From positions 2,042 to 66,041 of the forward strand of contig JXTB01000243.1 in NCBI GenBank assembly GCA_002914805.1: a stretch of 64,000 nt of DNA, given 5' to 3'. Every line of letters begins with the position of its first letter. Position 1 is the stretch's first letter. The notes beneath the pieces were generated by a model. The model was not told where the DNA came from and searched no databases. It saw only the letters and a program-made list of their open reading frames with translations. This DNA is from Parasponia andersonii. Taxonomy: Eukaryota > Streptophyta > Magnoliopsida > Rosales > Cannabaceae. Below are positions 1 through 11,382 of the stretch, in pieces. A program made the position numbers and the translations under genes.

Positions 1-2758
1 TTAATTTTTATGACCAGTGCGTCATTATGCGGATAATGGACTTCCCTTGCATCTTGCTCTGTGAAGGTAATGTCCATTTCCGGTACTCGTTGAAGCTTGC
101 GTGGTCGCTGCTCAAGATGCATGACGTTGGTTAACGCCTGTTGTTGAGCTTCTCGCACATATCTGTCCTGTGCTCTCTTGGAATCTTCTCCAACGTGCGG
201 TCCTCCGAAAATAGTTCGCACCTCATGCTGAATTTCTGGAGGTCGTTGTTGGTCTTCTTCTCACCTTTCGTTGTTCTGCCTGGTGTACTGCCGCAATCGT
301 CCCTCTCTAATCATCCTTTCAATTTCATCCTTTTAGGGCAAAGCAATTATTAGTATCATGCCCAATATCATTGTGATATCGGCAAAACTTGTTGGGGTCG
401 CGCTTTATCCTGTCCCGCTTCATTGGTTCTGGTTGTCGGAATCGCTCCTTCTAGTTTGTGACCGTATAGATATGATCTATGGGTGCGTTCAATTCAGTGT
501 GATTGTTAAACCTCATGGGAGCTCTTGAAATCTCCTGCATTTTGGGTCTAGGCTGATTCTCATTTGTCTGTTCATTGTTCCTCTTGTTTTTCTTATTACC
601 GCTTTTGTTGGTAATGACCGCATCTTTAGTCGCATCTATCCTTCCTCTTTTTTTAGTCTTTTGAAGATTTTCGCACGAAGATTCTAACCTCAGATGCTGA
701 CCAACTCTTCGGTAGAAGCCTTCGAGAGTTCTACACTCTCGCTCAAGTAATTCCTCCCAGAGTTTTTTTTCTGGTCGCACCCCAGCCATCATGAGAGTAA
801 GAACTCCTCCTTCAGGTGGGTTGTTGACCTTTGCTAGCTCTGAAGTGAATCGATTGAGATAAGACCGTAGAGTCTCCTCTGGACCTTGGCGGATCGCAGA
901 CAAACTAACAAGCGGAACAGTGAAATTCTTTGCAGCTGGAAACTATCTCAAGAACGCCGTCTGTAATTGTTGCCAGGACGAAATTGAGCCGGATTTGAGT
1001 CCTCGGAACCACTTCTTCGCTGCTTCTGAGAGTGTTACAGCAAAATATCTGCAACGTGCATGATTACTAACCCGATGTAGTTCCATCAAGTCACTGAAGT
1101 GATCCATATGGTCCTGTGGATCAGTTTTCCCATCAAAAGTGTTAATGGTGGGAAGTCCGAATCCAGTAGGAAGGGCTGCAGCTCGAACCTCCTCGCTGAA
1201 TGGCGACTGACGATACCCATCAGCGAGCTCATCGTCCCAACCAGCAAGTGCGTCTAATGCGATCCTTAAATTGTGAACATCGACGTTCAGAGGGAAAGCA
1301 TCATCCCTTGCTGGTGGTACAGGCGGTTTTCGTTCGTTATTCTGATGTATGGCGGGTTGGTCAGGTAGAGTCTTCTGCGATCTGTGAGAGGAATCCAGTG
1401 AGATAGTGCGACGAGACCTGGTCGTTGTGATGCGATACGGATCGATCATGATTACGTCGTCGCTCCAAATATTGTCTTAGGTCTGCAGGATCTTGTCTTG
1501 ACTCTCTGCTGATTCTTTCGAAGACGCTTCTCGATGGTCGTCCTTGTTCGCCGCTCAAGCAATCTTGACTATTAGTGGATTTACGAGAAGGTTGTACACG
1601 ATCACGGTTCGTACTTGAACTCTCCGTACCAGATTCTGGAGGCAAGTTTGCGACCTTGCCTTTCCCTTTAGAGATGCGATCTTCATGACGCTCTTGCTGA
1701 GTTCTTAGCTAGCCGCATCTTCTCGTCTCTAGGATCTGTATTCCTTTCTCAGGTAACTGAGCAGGATGTTCTTTGGGACGTTCGTGTTGTGGTGGGGTCA
1801 CAATCTGCCCTTCAGCAAATCGTCGCAGGGTGTCATTGATCTGGTTAGTGACTTGCTAAAGGTTCACCAGTGTCTCCTCCATACGATCCTGTCTCTGGGA
1901 AAGGTTTTCTGTTGCACTCATAGTAGGCTGATCCGGAGCAAGGTCTGCCTGTGTAGCAGCAGTACTTTGAGGTTGGTTTTGGCTAATTCCAGTGACTCTG
2001 GTAGTGTTTCTAGTGTTTGCCATTATTAAAAAAGTGGAATTTGACAAACTTTTCCGCCGGAATAGCCCTCCTTCTAGCGCCAATTATTGATGGAGGTTTT
2101 ATCAACAATAAATTTAGAAAAAAATTAAGAGATGTGGCTTGTGTGAGTTGAGTTATTAATCAAAGCAAATAAAGAGAGAGGATTTTATAGTGGTTCAGCC
2201 CCAAAAAAGATGAGCTTACGTCCACTTTTTTTTTACTATTTTATGGAGAATTACAAGCACTCAAAGTTACAATATCTCATCTGGAAATCTCTCTCAAATT
2301 GAGAGTCGGAATTTCGAAGTCTGGAAATTGGAAAACTGAAAAATAATTAGAATCCCCCTTCTGGAATATTAAGTCCCCTTTATATAGGTGAAGGTAACCC
2401 AATGTTCCTAATTGTGAAAATGAGTAACTATACAATCGGGTAATACAATTTAAGTAACAACATAATTGGATAACCACTCAAAACGGGTAACTGGTTGGTC
2501 ATAAATAGAGGACTTCTGTTTCCCTTTCCTTGCAGGTTTCCTGTTTGACAAAGCATAGACTTGTTTCCCTTTTCTTTTGGAAGAGGTCGCCCACAGCCTA
2601 TACAAAGAAGGTCGCACATAACTTGTACAAAAGAGGTCACACGACTATACGGAGGAGGTCGCATATAACCTAAGCGGAAGAGGTCGCACATATCCAACAC
2701 GGAGGATGTCGAACTTAACCTTTACTTATGCGACTTTAGGATTTTTGACCCCACAACA
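1..2758 (-). mobile_element. Ty3/gypsy LTR retrotransposon, partial (gag end and 5' LTR)
   Basis: This is the 5' end of a minus-strand gypsy element that continues left beyond the window. From right to left it shows a 5' LTR (about 2089-2758), a primer-binding-type TTGGCGC site just inside it (about 2074-2082), and a gag region (about 450-2030). The gag has the plant signature in which a fragment like 'LPTGFGLPTINTFDGKTDP' is followed by a retrotransposon-gag core. The leftmost 140 bases read as the stretch before the aspartic protease (a run like 'FTEQDAREVHYPHNDALV'). The gag type resembles the Tat lineage. The coding part looks broken, with several interruptions, so I read it as a fossil. 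Confidence 0.85.
2089..2758 (-). repeat. 5' LTR of the left gypsy element
   Basis: In plus orientation the segment starts TGATGGAGG and ends CCACAACA, giving the expected TG...CA ends, and it lies directly outside the TTGGCGC primer-binding-type site. Its length is about 670 bp. Its right part (about 2575-2715) holds about five degenerate copies of a roughly 28-30 bp unit built on 'GAGGTCGCACATA'. The partner LTR lies outside the window, so the element cannot be dated here. Confidence 0.7.
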
Positions 2759-3204
2759 GTGGTATTTAGCTAGTGGCTCAATGTATTAGGATTTAGGAAT
2801 ATTCAATCGATCTTTTATTTTTCTGGCTACTCCAGCTGAGCCAAACGTCTTTTATTTTGTTTGTTTTTTTAATATTGCTTGAGAAGTTTCGTCCATTATC
2901 GCCCATGTGCTAGACCTTTTCATTTAAGCGAGGACCACACTTTGACTATCTCTTAAAAACGTTTGGAAGAAGTTTTTGACATTTTAAGATATTGCAACTA
3001 ACAAATTCGTTTAAGTTGTAGTCGATACTCTTCTTCAACCAAGCTTACACAAGAATCCACATAATAATAAACCACAACCTATATATAGGGAGAGAGAGAG
3101 AGAGAGAGCGTTATAACACAAACTCATTAACCAAATACACAACTGCGTTAGTACACAAATCTCCATATTCTGTTTTGTTTTTTTTTTCCCACACTGATCT
3201 CAAC
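2759..3204 (+). promoter_or_regulatory. Promoter and 5' leader of the AAA-ATPase gene
   Basis: About 446 bp separate the upstream LTR from the AAA-ATPase start codon. A TATA-like 'CTATATATAGG' lies at about 3079-3089, followed at once by a (GA)n run at 3090-3108, and the start codon is about 120 bp further on. Several TTGAC cores, the centre of WRKY-type W-boxes, occur upstream (for example near 2941 and 2977). HSR4-type relatives are known to respond to stress and pathogens, so W-boxes would make sense, but so short a core occurs often by chance. Confidence 0.5.
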
Positions 3205-4920
3205 ATGTTTTCCTTAACAAGCATTCCTTCAGCTACATCAGTTTTCTCCACATACACCACATTTGCCGCGTCAGCAATGCTAGCTCGTACAGTCATCAAC
3301 GAGTTACGAACCCTGACCAATCAACTCGTGCCACATCAGCTCCAGAAGGAGCTCTTCGCCAGACTCGGCGGCCTACTCTGGAGCAACCTCTCGTCCCACG
3401 TGACTCTCACCGTTGACGAGTACAATGGCCTGTCGGTCAACGAAATCTACCAAGCCGCCGACACCTACTTGGGTACGAGAATCTCAACCTTAAACGAACA
3501 GCTCAAGGTTTCGAAAGCCCCACGTGACAATAAGATCTCCGTCAGCATCAACAAAGGCGAGAAAATCATCGACGAGTTCGAAGGCATCCACTTGGTCTGG
3601 GAGTTCGTTTCCGTCGAGACTCAGAAAACATCTTACGATTACGAAACGTGCGGCCAGACCACCGTGACGTCCGAAAAGAAAACGTTTCGGCTGGGTTTTC
3701 AGAAGGGTTTCAAGGAGAAGGTGGTGAGAGCTTATTTGCCGTACGTGATGGAGAGAGCGAAGTCCATTAACGAAGAGAACAAGAGGGTGAAGCTTTATTC
3801 GTTGGGGGGATTTGGTGAGTATGAGGGGGGTCCATGGAGCTCCATAGACTTTCACCACCCTTCGACTTTTGAAACCCTGGCCATGGACGAGGAGGTCAAG
3901 AAGGAGTTGGTTGATGATTTGGACCGGTTTGTGAAGAGAAAGAAGTTTTATGAGAGAGTTGGCAAGGCTTGGAAACGTGGCTACTTGTTGTACGGGCCTC
4001 CTGGTACGGGGAAGTCGAGCTTGATTGCTGCCATGGCGAATTACCTTAAGTTTAATATCTATGATTTGGAACTGACATATTTGCAGAGTAACTCTGAGCT
4101 TAGGAGGCTGTTGGTTTCGACTGCTAATAGATCTATAATCGTGATTGAGGACGTCGATTGCAGTGTTGAGTTGGAAGACCGAGGATGTGGAGGATCCCGT
4201 CAAAATGAAAGCCAGGCGAGTTTATTAACTACTCGTCTTTCGTCAAAATGTGTAGCATTACTTTATCGAAAATTTTAGATAGAGCGCTACAAATTCACGA
4301 TCCAAGTGTCAATATGTGATAGGAATTAGTTGGCTATCACGATTGGATAATGTTAGTGTTGAGATCTTAAAATGGTAGTGACTATATTGTTAATATTTTG
4401 TTTTGTTTGGTTTTCGTGACAGTTGACTCTATCTGGGCTGCTTAATTTCATTGATGGGCTATGGTCAAGTTGTGGAGATGAGAGGATAATAGTGTTTACA
4501 ACCAACCACAAGGACAAACTAGACCCTGCGCTGTTGAGACCAGGCCGAATGGACAAGCATATCCACATGTCTTACTGCACGCCATGCGGGTTCAAGACCC
4601 TTGCATTTAACTATCTCCAAATTAAGAATCATCCTTTATTTGGAGAAATTGAGGAGATGATAAAGGAGGTGGAGGTGACCCCAGCTGAGGTGGCAGAGGA
4701 GCTTATGAGAAGTGATGACGCAGATATAGCCCTCCGGGGACTGGTCGAGTCCCTTCGGAGGAAGAATGAGAAGAAGTTCGAAGAACAAGTCAAAGCTAAC
4801 GAAGAAGAAAAGAAAGAAGATGACAGAGAACAGAGCATGGACATCGAGAAGTGCCAGAACAAGAGAGTTAGGAGAAGTAAAACAAAGAGAGTAGTAAGAA
4901 GAAGAAAATGCCGACTTTGA
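3205..4920 (+). CDS. AAA-ATPase, BCS1-like / HSR4 clade (two exons)
   Basis: This is a plant AAA+ ATPase of the BCS1-like group (AATP1/HSR4/At2g18193-like), usually anchored in a mitochondrial or ER membrane and often induced by stress or pathogens. Exons are 3205-4215 and 4423-4920, giving 502 aa, the usual family length of about 500. A hydrophobic anchor lies near residues 10-30, followed by the plant AAA-associated domain. Walker A (GPPGTGKSS) is at about 264-272, Walker B (IIVIEDVDCS) at about 309-318, and the second exon carries sensor and arginine-finger motifs ending LLRPGRMD. The tail is charged and very basic. I chose ATG 3205 over an in-frame ATG at 3175 because family proteins start MFSLxSIPS. 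The intron uses AG|GCGAGT...CAG, a GC-AG pair: the nearby GT would break the frame, whereas this junction gives the family motif ESQLTLSGLLNF. Confidence 0.92.
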
Positions 4921-5523
4921 GATGTTTACTTGTGAGAGAAAAGAAACACTGTCCATTTATAATCTCGTGCACTTGTTGTATCCATTTTCGAATAAGTTAG
5001 AAACCAATATTAATATTCGAATAAGTTGTTAGCACACAGACGTGCATGCACCATGACAGTCTTTACAAATTTGATCAGTTCTCAAGACCAAAAGAAATAT
5101 TACAGATCCAAAACAATAATACATCTGTTCAAGACGGCGAAAAAATAAGAAAAAGAAAATCGAACAAACACGATAAGATGATCTTGAGGGTTCTTGTACT
5201 CGATGGTGGCATAATAGACTATTCTTGACATTTATATAAGGCGTTTAGAATCGAGCCTTGAACATGTTTTGTATTTCTAACGGAAAGGAAATCCAACTCT
5301 ATAGCCATAAAGATAATGATCCATATAAAATCTAGCGATTTAATTATGATATTCATAATACACGTATTCCTACCTGAAAAGAAAATGACAGAGAAACAAA
5401 AATTCATAAATTACAGGGGCCTGTACATTCTTCTCTTTGAAAAGCAAAAAATAGTAATGCCCATAAGAAGAGGACAAAAGAAAGAAAAAGATGATACAAC
5501 TAAAATTTACAGCACCACGAGGT
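4921..5523. other. Convergent intergenic region and 3' UTRs
   Basis: About 600 bp lie between the stops of the convergent AAA-ATPase (+) and U-box ligase (-) genes. They hold both 3' UTRs. I see no further gene; the short reading frames here are not supported by family similarity or codon pattern. Confidence 0.6.
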
Positions 5524-8500
5524 TCAACACTGGGAAACGGAGTAGCTCTTGGTCTTCCACAGAAAGCTGAAAGCTTTGCCCATCTTTCTTCTTGGGATGG
5601 ATTTACAGTAAGGCTTTGATTCAGGAACAGGCATAGATATCTCACTACTTTCAGAAGGCATTTGCTCCTCGGGAGGAGGAGATAGTTGGACTTGGTCTCG
5701 TTGTCGCTGCTCACGAAATAACATCAGAAGCTTTTGTGCCTTCTCTTTTCCTCTTGAGGTCCCATTCACCGAAATCGACACCAATCCTGGTATCACACCT
5801 TCCTGTAAGACCATTTGACAGCATTTATCATTCCCATTACATAAAAGTAAGAGACAGGAAACAGCTTGCTCTTGCTCAATTGGTTCACCAGCATCCAACA
5901 TAGTTGCTAGCACACCGATAAGACCTGGTGTGGACACCATTTCATCTTTTCCTGATTGACTTGAAGCCAAATTTAGCAACACTGCTAAGCATTTTTCTGT
6001 CCACGTGTCATCACCAGAGGCTGCAAGTGATTGAAGGTCACTGACAATGCCAGAAGACAGGAGATTTGGGATATTGGAGGGAACACTAGAGAGATTGTAC
6101 AGGGCATGGAGAGCATCAAGCTTGCATTGGATGTCAGTATTAGCTTGAAGGAGCTGGGTTAAGAAAGGGACAGCCTGAGATGACCCAATGATACATTTGG
6201 CTTCTTCGAGGCAGGAAAGATTCAGGTACAGTGCTGTGGCAAACCCGTGGGAATTGGTAGAGGAGATCATTTCCTCCAGCAATGAAATTATACCTGCCGC
6301 CAACATCATTTCCTTGTTTCTGGAATGAGAAGAAAAACAAAAATAATGATTTAGTTATCGCACATTGCAATAGTTTATACTAAAAGAAGAAATGAATTGT
6401 GCAGGTAGCTTGAGATGAAAGACATTTTATCCATAAGAAAGGACTAAAAATATTTAACTGAAAAAAAAAATGAAAGTATGAGCAGGTATTACAATTCATA
6501 GGCACCCATTCAACAACATACTCATCGAACACAGAGAATAGTTTATACTAAAAGAAGAAATTAATTGTGCAGGTAGCTCGAGATGAAAGACAATTTATAC
6601 ATAAGAAAGAACTAAAAATATTTAACTGAAAAAAAAAATGAAAATATGAGCAGGTATTACAATTCATAGGCACCCATTCAACAACATACTCATCGAACAC
6701 AGAGATACGGATACTATTGGCAATCACTATTGCATATTAGACTCTGGCTACGCAAAAACTAGATTTTAGTAAGCCTAGTACACCTCGTTTTAAGATTGTG
6801 AAGGGTTTAAAAGAGAACTTTCAGTAGTCCTGCAGTGCAATCTTACATTACACAGTCAAATCTGATCCTTTAGAACTTGGAATTACATATAATAGCACAC
6901 CTGTTATTGTTGACGGCGAGGTTGAAGAGAGCCAGGGCTCCACTTTCCTGAGAAGTTGCATTTCCTTCACGAATAGTTGAGTCAAGAAATTGCATAAGTG
7001 CTTCAACAAACCCATTAGCTCCCATATATATCCTAGCTTCCTCATCATCCTTCAGCAAGAGCCTTATTTTCTCCACCACTTTGCACTTTATCCTCAAATC
7101 TTCTCCTTCATTCAAGACAGTCAGAAAGTCCTGATAAGTTTCAAGCACATTGAGCTCAGAATCTTCCTCCAGTTGACAAACATTATCTGTTTCATTTCCA
7201 TCAGCATTCTCTAAAGGACCACTTTCCTCTAAAGGAACCACCTTAACCCCCTTTAACTTGCAAGAGTTGACGCTACCCATAGATTTTGAATTTGTGGACT
7301 CAGACTGGGATAGTGCAAGCCTCCAATAGTTAAGATCAAGAGACTCTGGAGGACCATTGGGAACAGGAACTCCATTCTGCTCACACCAACTAGAAACAAG
7401 ACCCTTGACACAGTAATTGGGAGTCAAAGAAAGATGTGACAGCTTTTGTTGGGTCTTTGGGCAGGTATTATGCCCATCACTGAACCATTTTTCAATACAA
7501 ATCCTTTCATAAGTTTGACCAGAAGCAATGATAACTGGATCATACATAAGCTGCAGCGATATTGGACACCTCAATTCTTCAGGTGGAAGAAAAATCTGTC
7601 CTGATCTCCTATTATTTGGCTTGAAATTGAAAGAACTAAGTTTTGACAACTGTCGCTCAAATGCATGACCATTTCCTCCGGGCCCAACAATATCAATAGA
7701 ACCTTGGACAGTGGGAGAACAAGGTGCAGAACCCTGAGAATCATTGTCATCTGAGAATTCACTTCTAAACAACTTAGAGTATTTTCTCATAAGATGTAAA
7801 AGATAAGCCACAATAGACTCTTTCCGTTTATCTTCCTCGGCACGGGCTCTTTCGATTAGTTTCTTCAGAGCTCTTCTCTCTGTTAGAGCTGCCCTGGACG
7901 AGGTAATTCCAAGTTTAGTAGCAGCCTGATGAAATGATTCCAACTCATTACTGTCATTACAGTTGTCGAATTTTCTCCCCTGCTGGAGCAGTGCAATTAT
8001 ATCATCACCTACTTGCTTCTCCAAGGGATCAAGTGAGAATGTGGTCCCCTCAAGTTCACTAACAATTTCTTGAATCTGAAAAAAAAATCAGTATCAAAGT
8101 GTCAACAGGAGCTCCAAGCCTTGAATATGAATATAATAGGAAGGAAAGGAAAAATAACAATAATAATCAAACATCTCCATTAATGGTTAACACTTCATAA
8201 AACTACAGTCACTTTTAATGAAACTTGGAAGAAATAGTATTGCGATAAATAAAGAAGAAAAACGGAACTTCTTTATAACCAACCAGGAGGAAAGAATCAC
8301 CAAATTATTTCAAATACCAAATAACCCTATAAGAAGGCCTCGGCAATTTAAAATAACTAATTAACATATTGGCAGTCCTTTAGTAGTTCATATGAGATTC
8401 TTAACAGAAGACTTAAGATATCCAAACTTAACTTCTGCAGTTAGTATTTTAAACCGCTTCATGCTCCATTTCAACTAAGTATTATATTACTCGCTAACAA

Positions 8501-9251
8501 CAAATCATGTTACTACATCAAAAATTCATATGCCATTCACCTACAGAAAATAAGCCTGACCTGACAACCAATAGATTGTGGAACGATATCTTCAACACGC
8601 CTAAGACTATCCTCCAGGGCACATCTTGCCTTCTCAAATTTTGTAAGCACCGAATCTCCTGTTATAGCCTGCGTGGTATGTGTAATTCAGCCGTTACATT
8701 CTTGAATGACATAGACATCGTCAATGGGCTGTTACTCGGATATTCTCCATGATAAAAAGTAAAAACATCGACTAGCCAAAAGTACCAAATAAAAACATGA
8801 ACGGAATAATAAGGGAAAACCCACCAAATAAAGTTTACTACACTCGGAGCAATGCTGAAGAACATTCTTGGCCTTCTCAAGTGCTACATGCAATGAACAT
8901 AAAGCCTGAATCCCAGACTTGCTCCTAGGCCGAGTCGCTTCCAAGGAAGGGAAAATCGGCATGATTTTGCAATAAATCGTGGAAAGTGTCTTGCACATGT
9001 CTCCATGTAACTACAAGCAGCACAAAATATGTTCAACATAAGGCCTTGCACATATGAGAAAACTATCTACAAGCCCAAAGCCAAGTAGAAGAGATTGTAT
9101 CGTTCCAATTTCAAATTCAAAACCAGGTTTAAAAATGTGCAAACATATAAATCCCGAGATAAGTCCTAATTTTCTGCCCATGTGGCTTGCATACCTTCGC
9201 ATCACTAGTCGCAAACAGATTTTCTTCGACATCAGTAATATGAGTATCCAT
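5524..9251 (-). CDS. PUB45: U-box E3 ubiquitin ligase with ARM repeats, PUB45/PUB6 type (five coding exons)
   Basis: This is an E3 ubiquitin ligase that passes ubiquitin from an E2 to targets bound by its ARM repeats. Coding exons on the minus strand are 9195-9251, 8825-9010, 8561-8668, 6901-8075 and 5524-6319. Together they give 773 aa, close to Arabidopsis PUB45 (768). An N-terminal UND-type helical region covers about residues 20-230 and includes RPRSKSGIQALCSLH. The U-box is at about 281-355, with PPEELRCPISLQLMYDPVI and later YERICIEKWF. Armadillo repeats run from about 460 to 720 and include NLAVNNNRNKEMML across the last junction. The C-terminus has the class signature KMGKAFSFLWK. All junctions use GT-AG and stay in frame. 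A leader intron (9297-10226) is likely. I see no damage. The target is unknown. Confidence 0.95.
6371..6706. repeat. 168-bp tandem duplication in the last intron of the U-box gene
   Basis: Two head-to-tail copies, about 6371-6538 and 6539-6706, differ at only a few positions. Both start TAGTTTATACTAAAAGAAGA and both contain GGCACCCATTCAACAACATA. They lie inside the intron 6320-6900 and do not touch the splice sites. The high identity points to a recent local duplication. Confidence 0.93.
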
Positions 9252-10480
9252 GATTTTAGCTCAGAGTGGAAGAGTGTCATACAAGTTTTACACCGTCTGC
9301 AATTAAAAGAAAAAACAAAATTAGATTTGACAAAACAGATGGAAATGCAATGGAAGGAACATAACCTCTAACTAGTTATTATGTAGAAACAATTTCCCGC
9401 TTTCTAAAATTCCAACAATTGTAGTTAAGAAGAGGAGAAAAACTAATAAAAAGCCATGTTTTACTGAGCCAGCAACCTATGTCATGCTAAACTCAGTGGC
9501 AGAACTCGTTCTTTTAATTAATCTTTGCTAAAAGAAAACAGTATTTCTTCAACATTTTTCTCAGTGACCAATCGAAACACTAGGATATTTATGCAAATAA
9601 TTTTAAAAAACAATAGTAATAATAAAACTTCAAATAATACACTGCACAGCGTTGATCCACACCATAAACAATCCTCGAGAAACAAGTTAAGGGAAGCTAA
9701 AATGTATAAGAAAACAATAAATAATCTGACTAAACATTTCATGAAACTACTATAGAAAAATAAATCACTTGGAAAAAATAAAAATAAAAAAAAAATAAAG
9801 GCTGATTTGGGTGTCTTATCATATAGCAATACTTCGAGATAACACAGCAGACGACGAGCTAGACGAAGCAAATTCCGAAAACGCCATCTCGAAAGCTACT
9901 GTCACCTCTAGAAATTCCAGAAACAGAAAATGAATCCAAAGGGACCCAAAAAAAGCAATGTCAACACCGGGAGGGGGAAAAAAAAAAAAAAGGCGCCAAA
10001 TTCTTCGAAAATACGATTCGGACACGGAACCAAGTCGAACTCAACACGGAAACAAAATTCCAAAAATAAAATGGCAAAATCATATATTAAACATTTTTTC
10101 CAAATAAAATCAGCTCATAGAGCTCAGTTGCAATAAATAAACGTATAGATACATCTGAACATATATAGATAGATAGATAAACATATATAGATAGATAGAT
10201 AGATACTAGGGTTTGGGAGGAAGTACCAGAAGAAACGCAGCGAGCCAAGGAGGCTTCATAAAATCAACATTTAGAAGAGGAAAAAAAAAAATTTCCCGAG
10301 AATCAAACAGAAAAAGTAGGGCTTATGCAATGATGTGATCTGTACATTATTTCCCTTTCATTACAGCAAAGCTTAGAAGTTCAAATCGAATAGCAAATTT
10401 CTCGGAATAGAGAGAGATGAAGATGAAGATGAAGATGAAGATGAAGAATGAGATTGGCTTTTTCGGTAAATGGCAAGAAA
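9252..10480 (-). promoter_or_regulatory. 5' leader exons, leader intron and promoter-proximal region of the U-box gene
   Basis: Upstream of ATG 9251, a 3' splice site (TTTAATTGCAG on the minus strand) ends at 9297, so the first coding exon probably carries a leader of 9252-9296. A donor (TCTG|GTACTT) fits at 10227/10226, which suggests a separate leader exon from 10227 to about 10450. That exon would hold a (GAAGAT)n run at about 10416-10447. A (GATA)n microsatellite lies in the leader intron at about 10165-10206. The transcription start is not fixed by the sequence. Confidence 0.5.
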
Positions 10481-11343
10481 AATGGGGAATAGTTGAAAAA
10501 TTCGAGGTTATTTGAGGGGGAGACAAAACAAAATAAAATATTAACTCTGAGAGTTGAGGTGTAAATAAAGAAATACTATAATATTCTTTAATAGGGAAAA
10601 AAAGAGTTAAAAAATGGTTTTAATAAAAAATCCGTAATCGGGGGATTGATATTTTCGCCGCTATTGTCTCCCCGGTTCACCGGCCGACAGTTGCCGACTC
10701 CCTCATTTGTCGGTTAGCAGATCTGTCATAAATGATCGCTAAATGACTAAATTGCCCTTTTCAAAAATATTTGTATTTTTTTCTTTTTTGGTTTTTTCAT
10801 CACCAGCTAGCTTAAAGAACCACTAGTCTCTTCCCAAAAAAAAAACCTACTAGTCCACTATACTACCACTAGGGGTGTATAAATAATCAAAACTATAATT
10901 TAAAATTTAAATGCTTCGTATAATTTAAATGGGGTTGTCGGTGATGTGGTATAAAAAAAATTATGAGTTTGGTCACTCTGGTATGTTGCGTTTTGATGTC
11001 GTACCAACAAGAAGATGTGCCTACAACTAAAAGTTAATTCCATACTCAAAAAAGTAATCTATAAATATGTAAGTAAAAGCTTGTTTCACTCCATGTACGT
11101 GTGTGACTCAGTATGCATTGCTTCAATGAGTTATCCACTTTGCATATAAGAAGTATCCAAACAAAATACTATTGGCTTCAAATTCTTTTAGAACAATTCC
11201 AGCAAAAAATAAATAAAAAAAATCTCTTGCGATATTATAAGCGATGCTAACTTTCTTAAATTTAGATTGAATAAACAAATGTTAAATTTCTTAAGTTTGA
11301 CCACTTAATTGGATTGAATAAACAATTGGTCTGATAGAAGAGA

Positions 11344-11382
<39 letters not shown>

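Noticed and set aside
3490-4203. Long open frame on the minus strand within the AAA-ATPase gene
   Set aside because: It is a shadow of the plus-strand coding exon; the plus strand carries Walker A and B and the whole family sequence.
10416-10447. (GAAGAT)n run as a coding Asp/Glu repeat
   Set aside because: It falls in the likely leader exon of the U-box gene and no frame joins it to the coding sequence.
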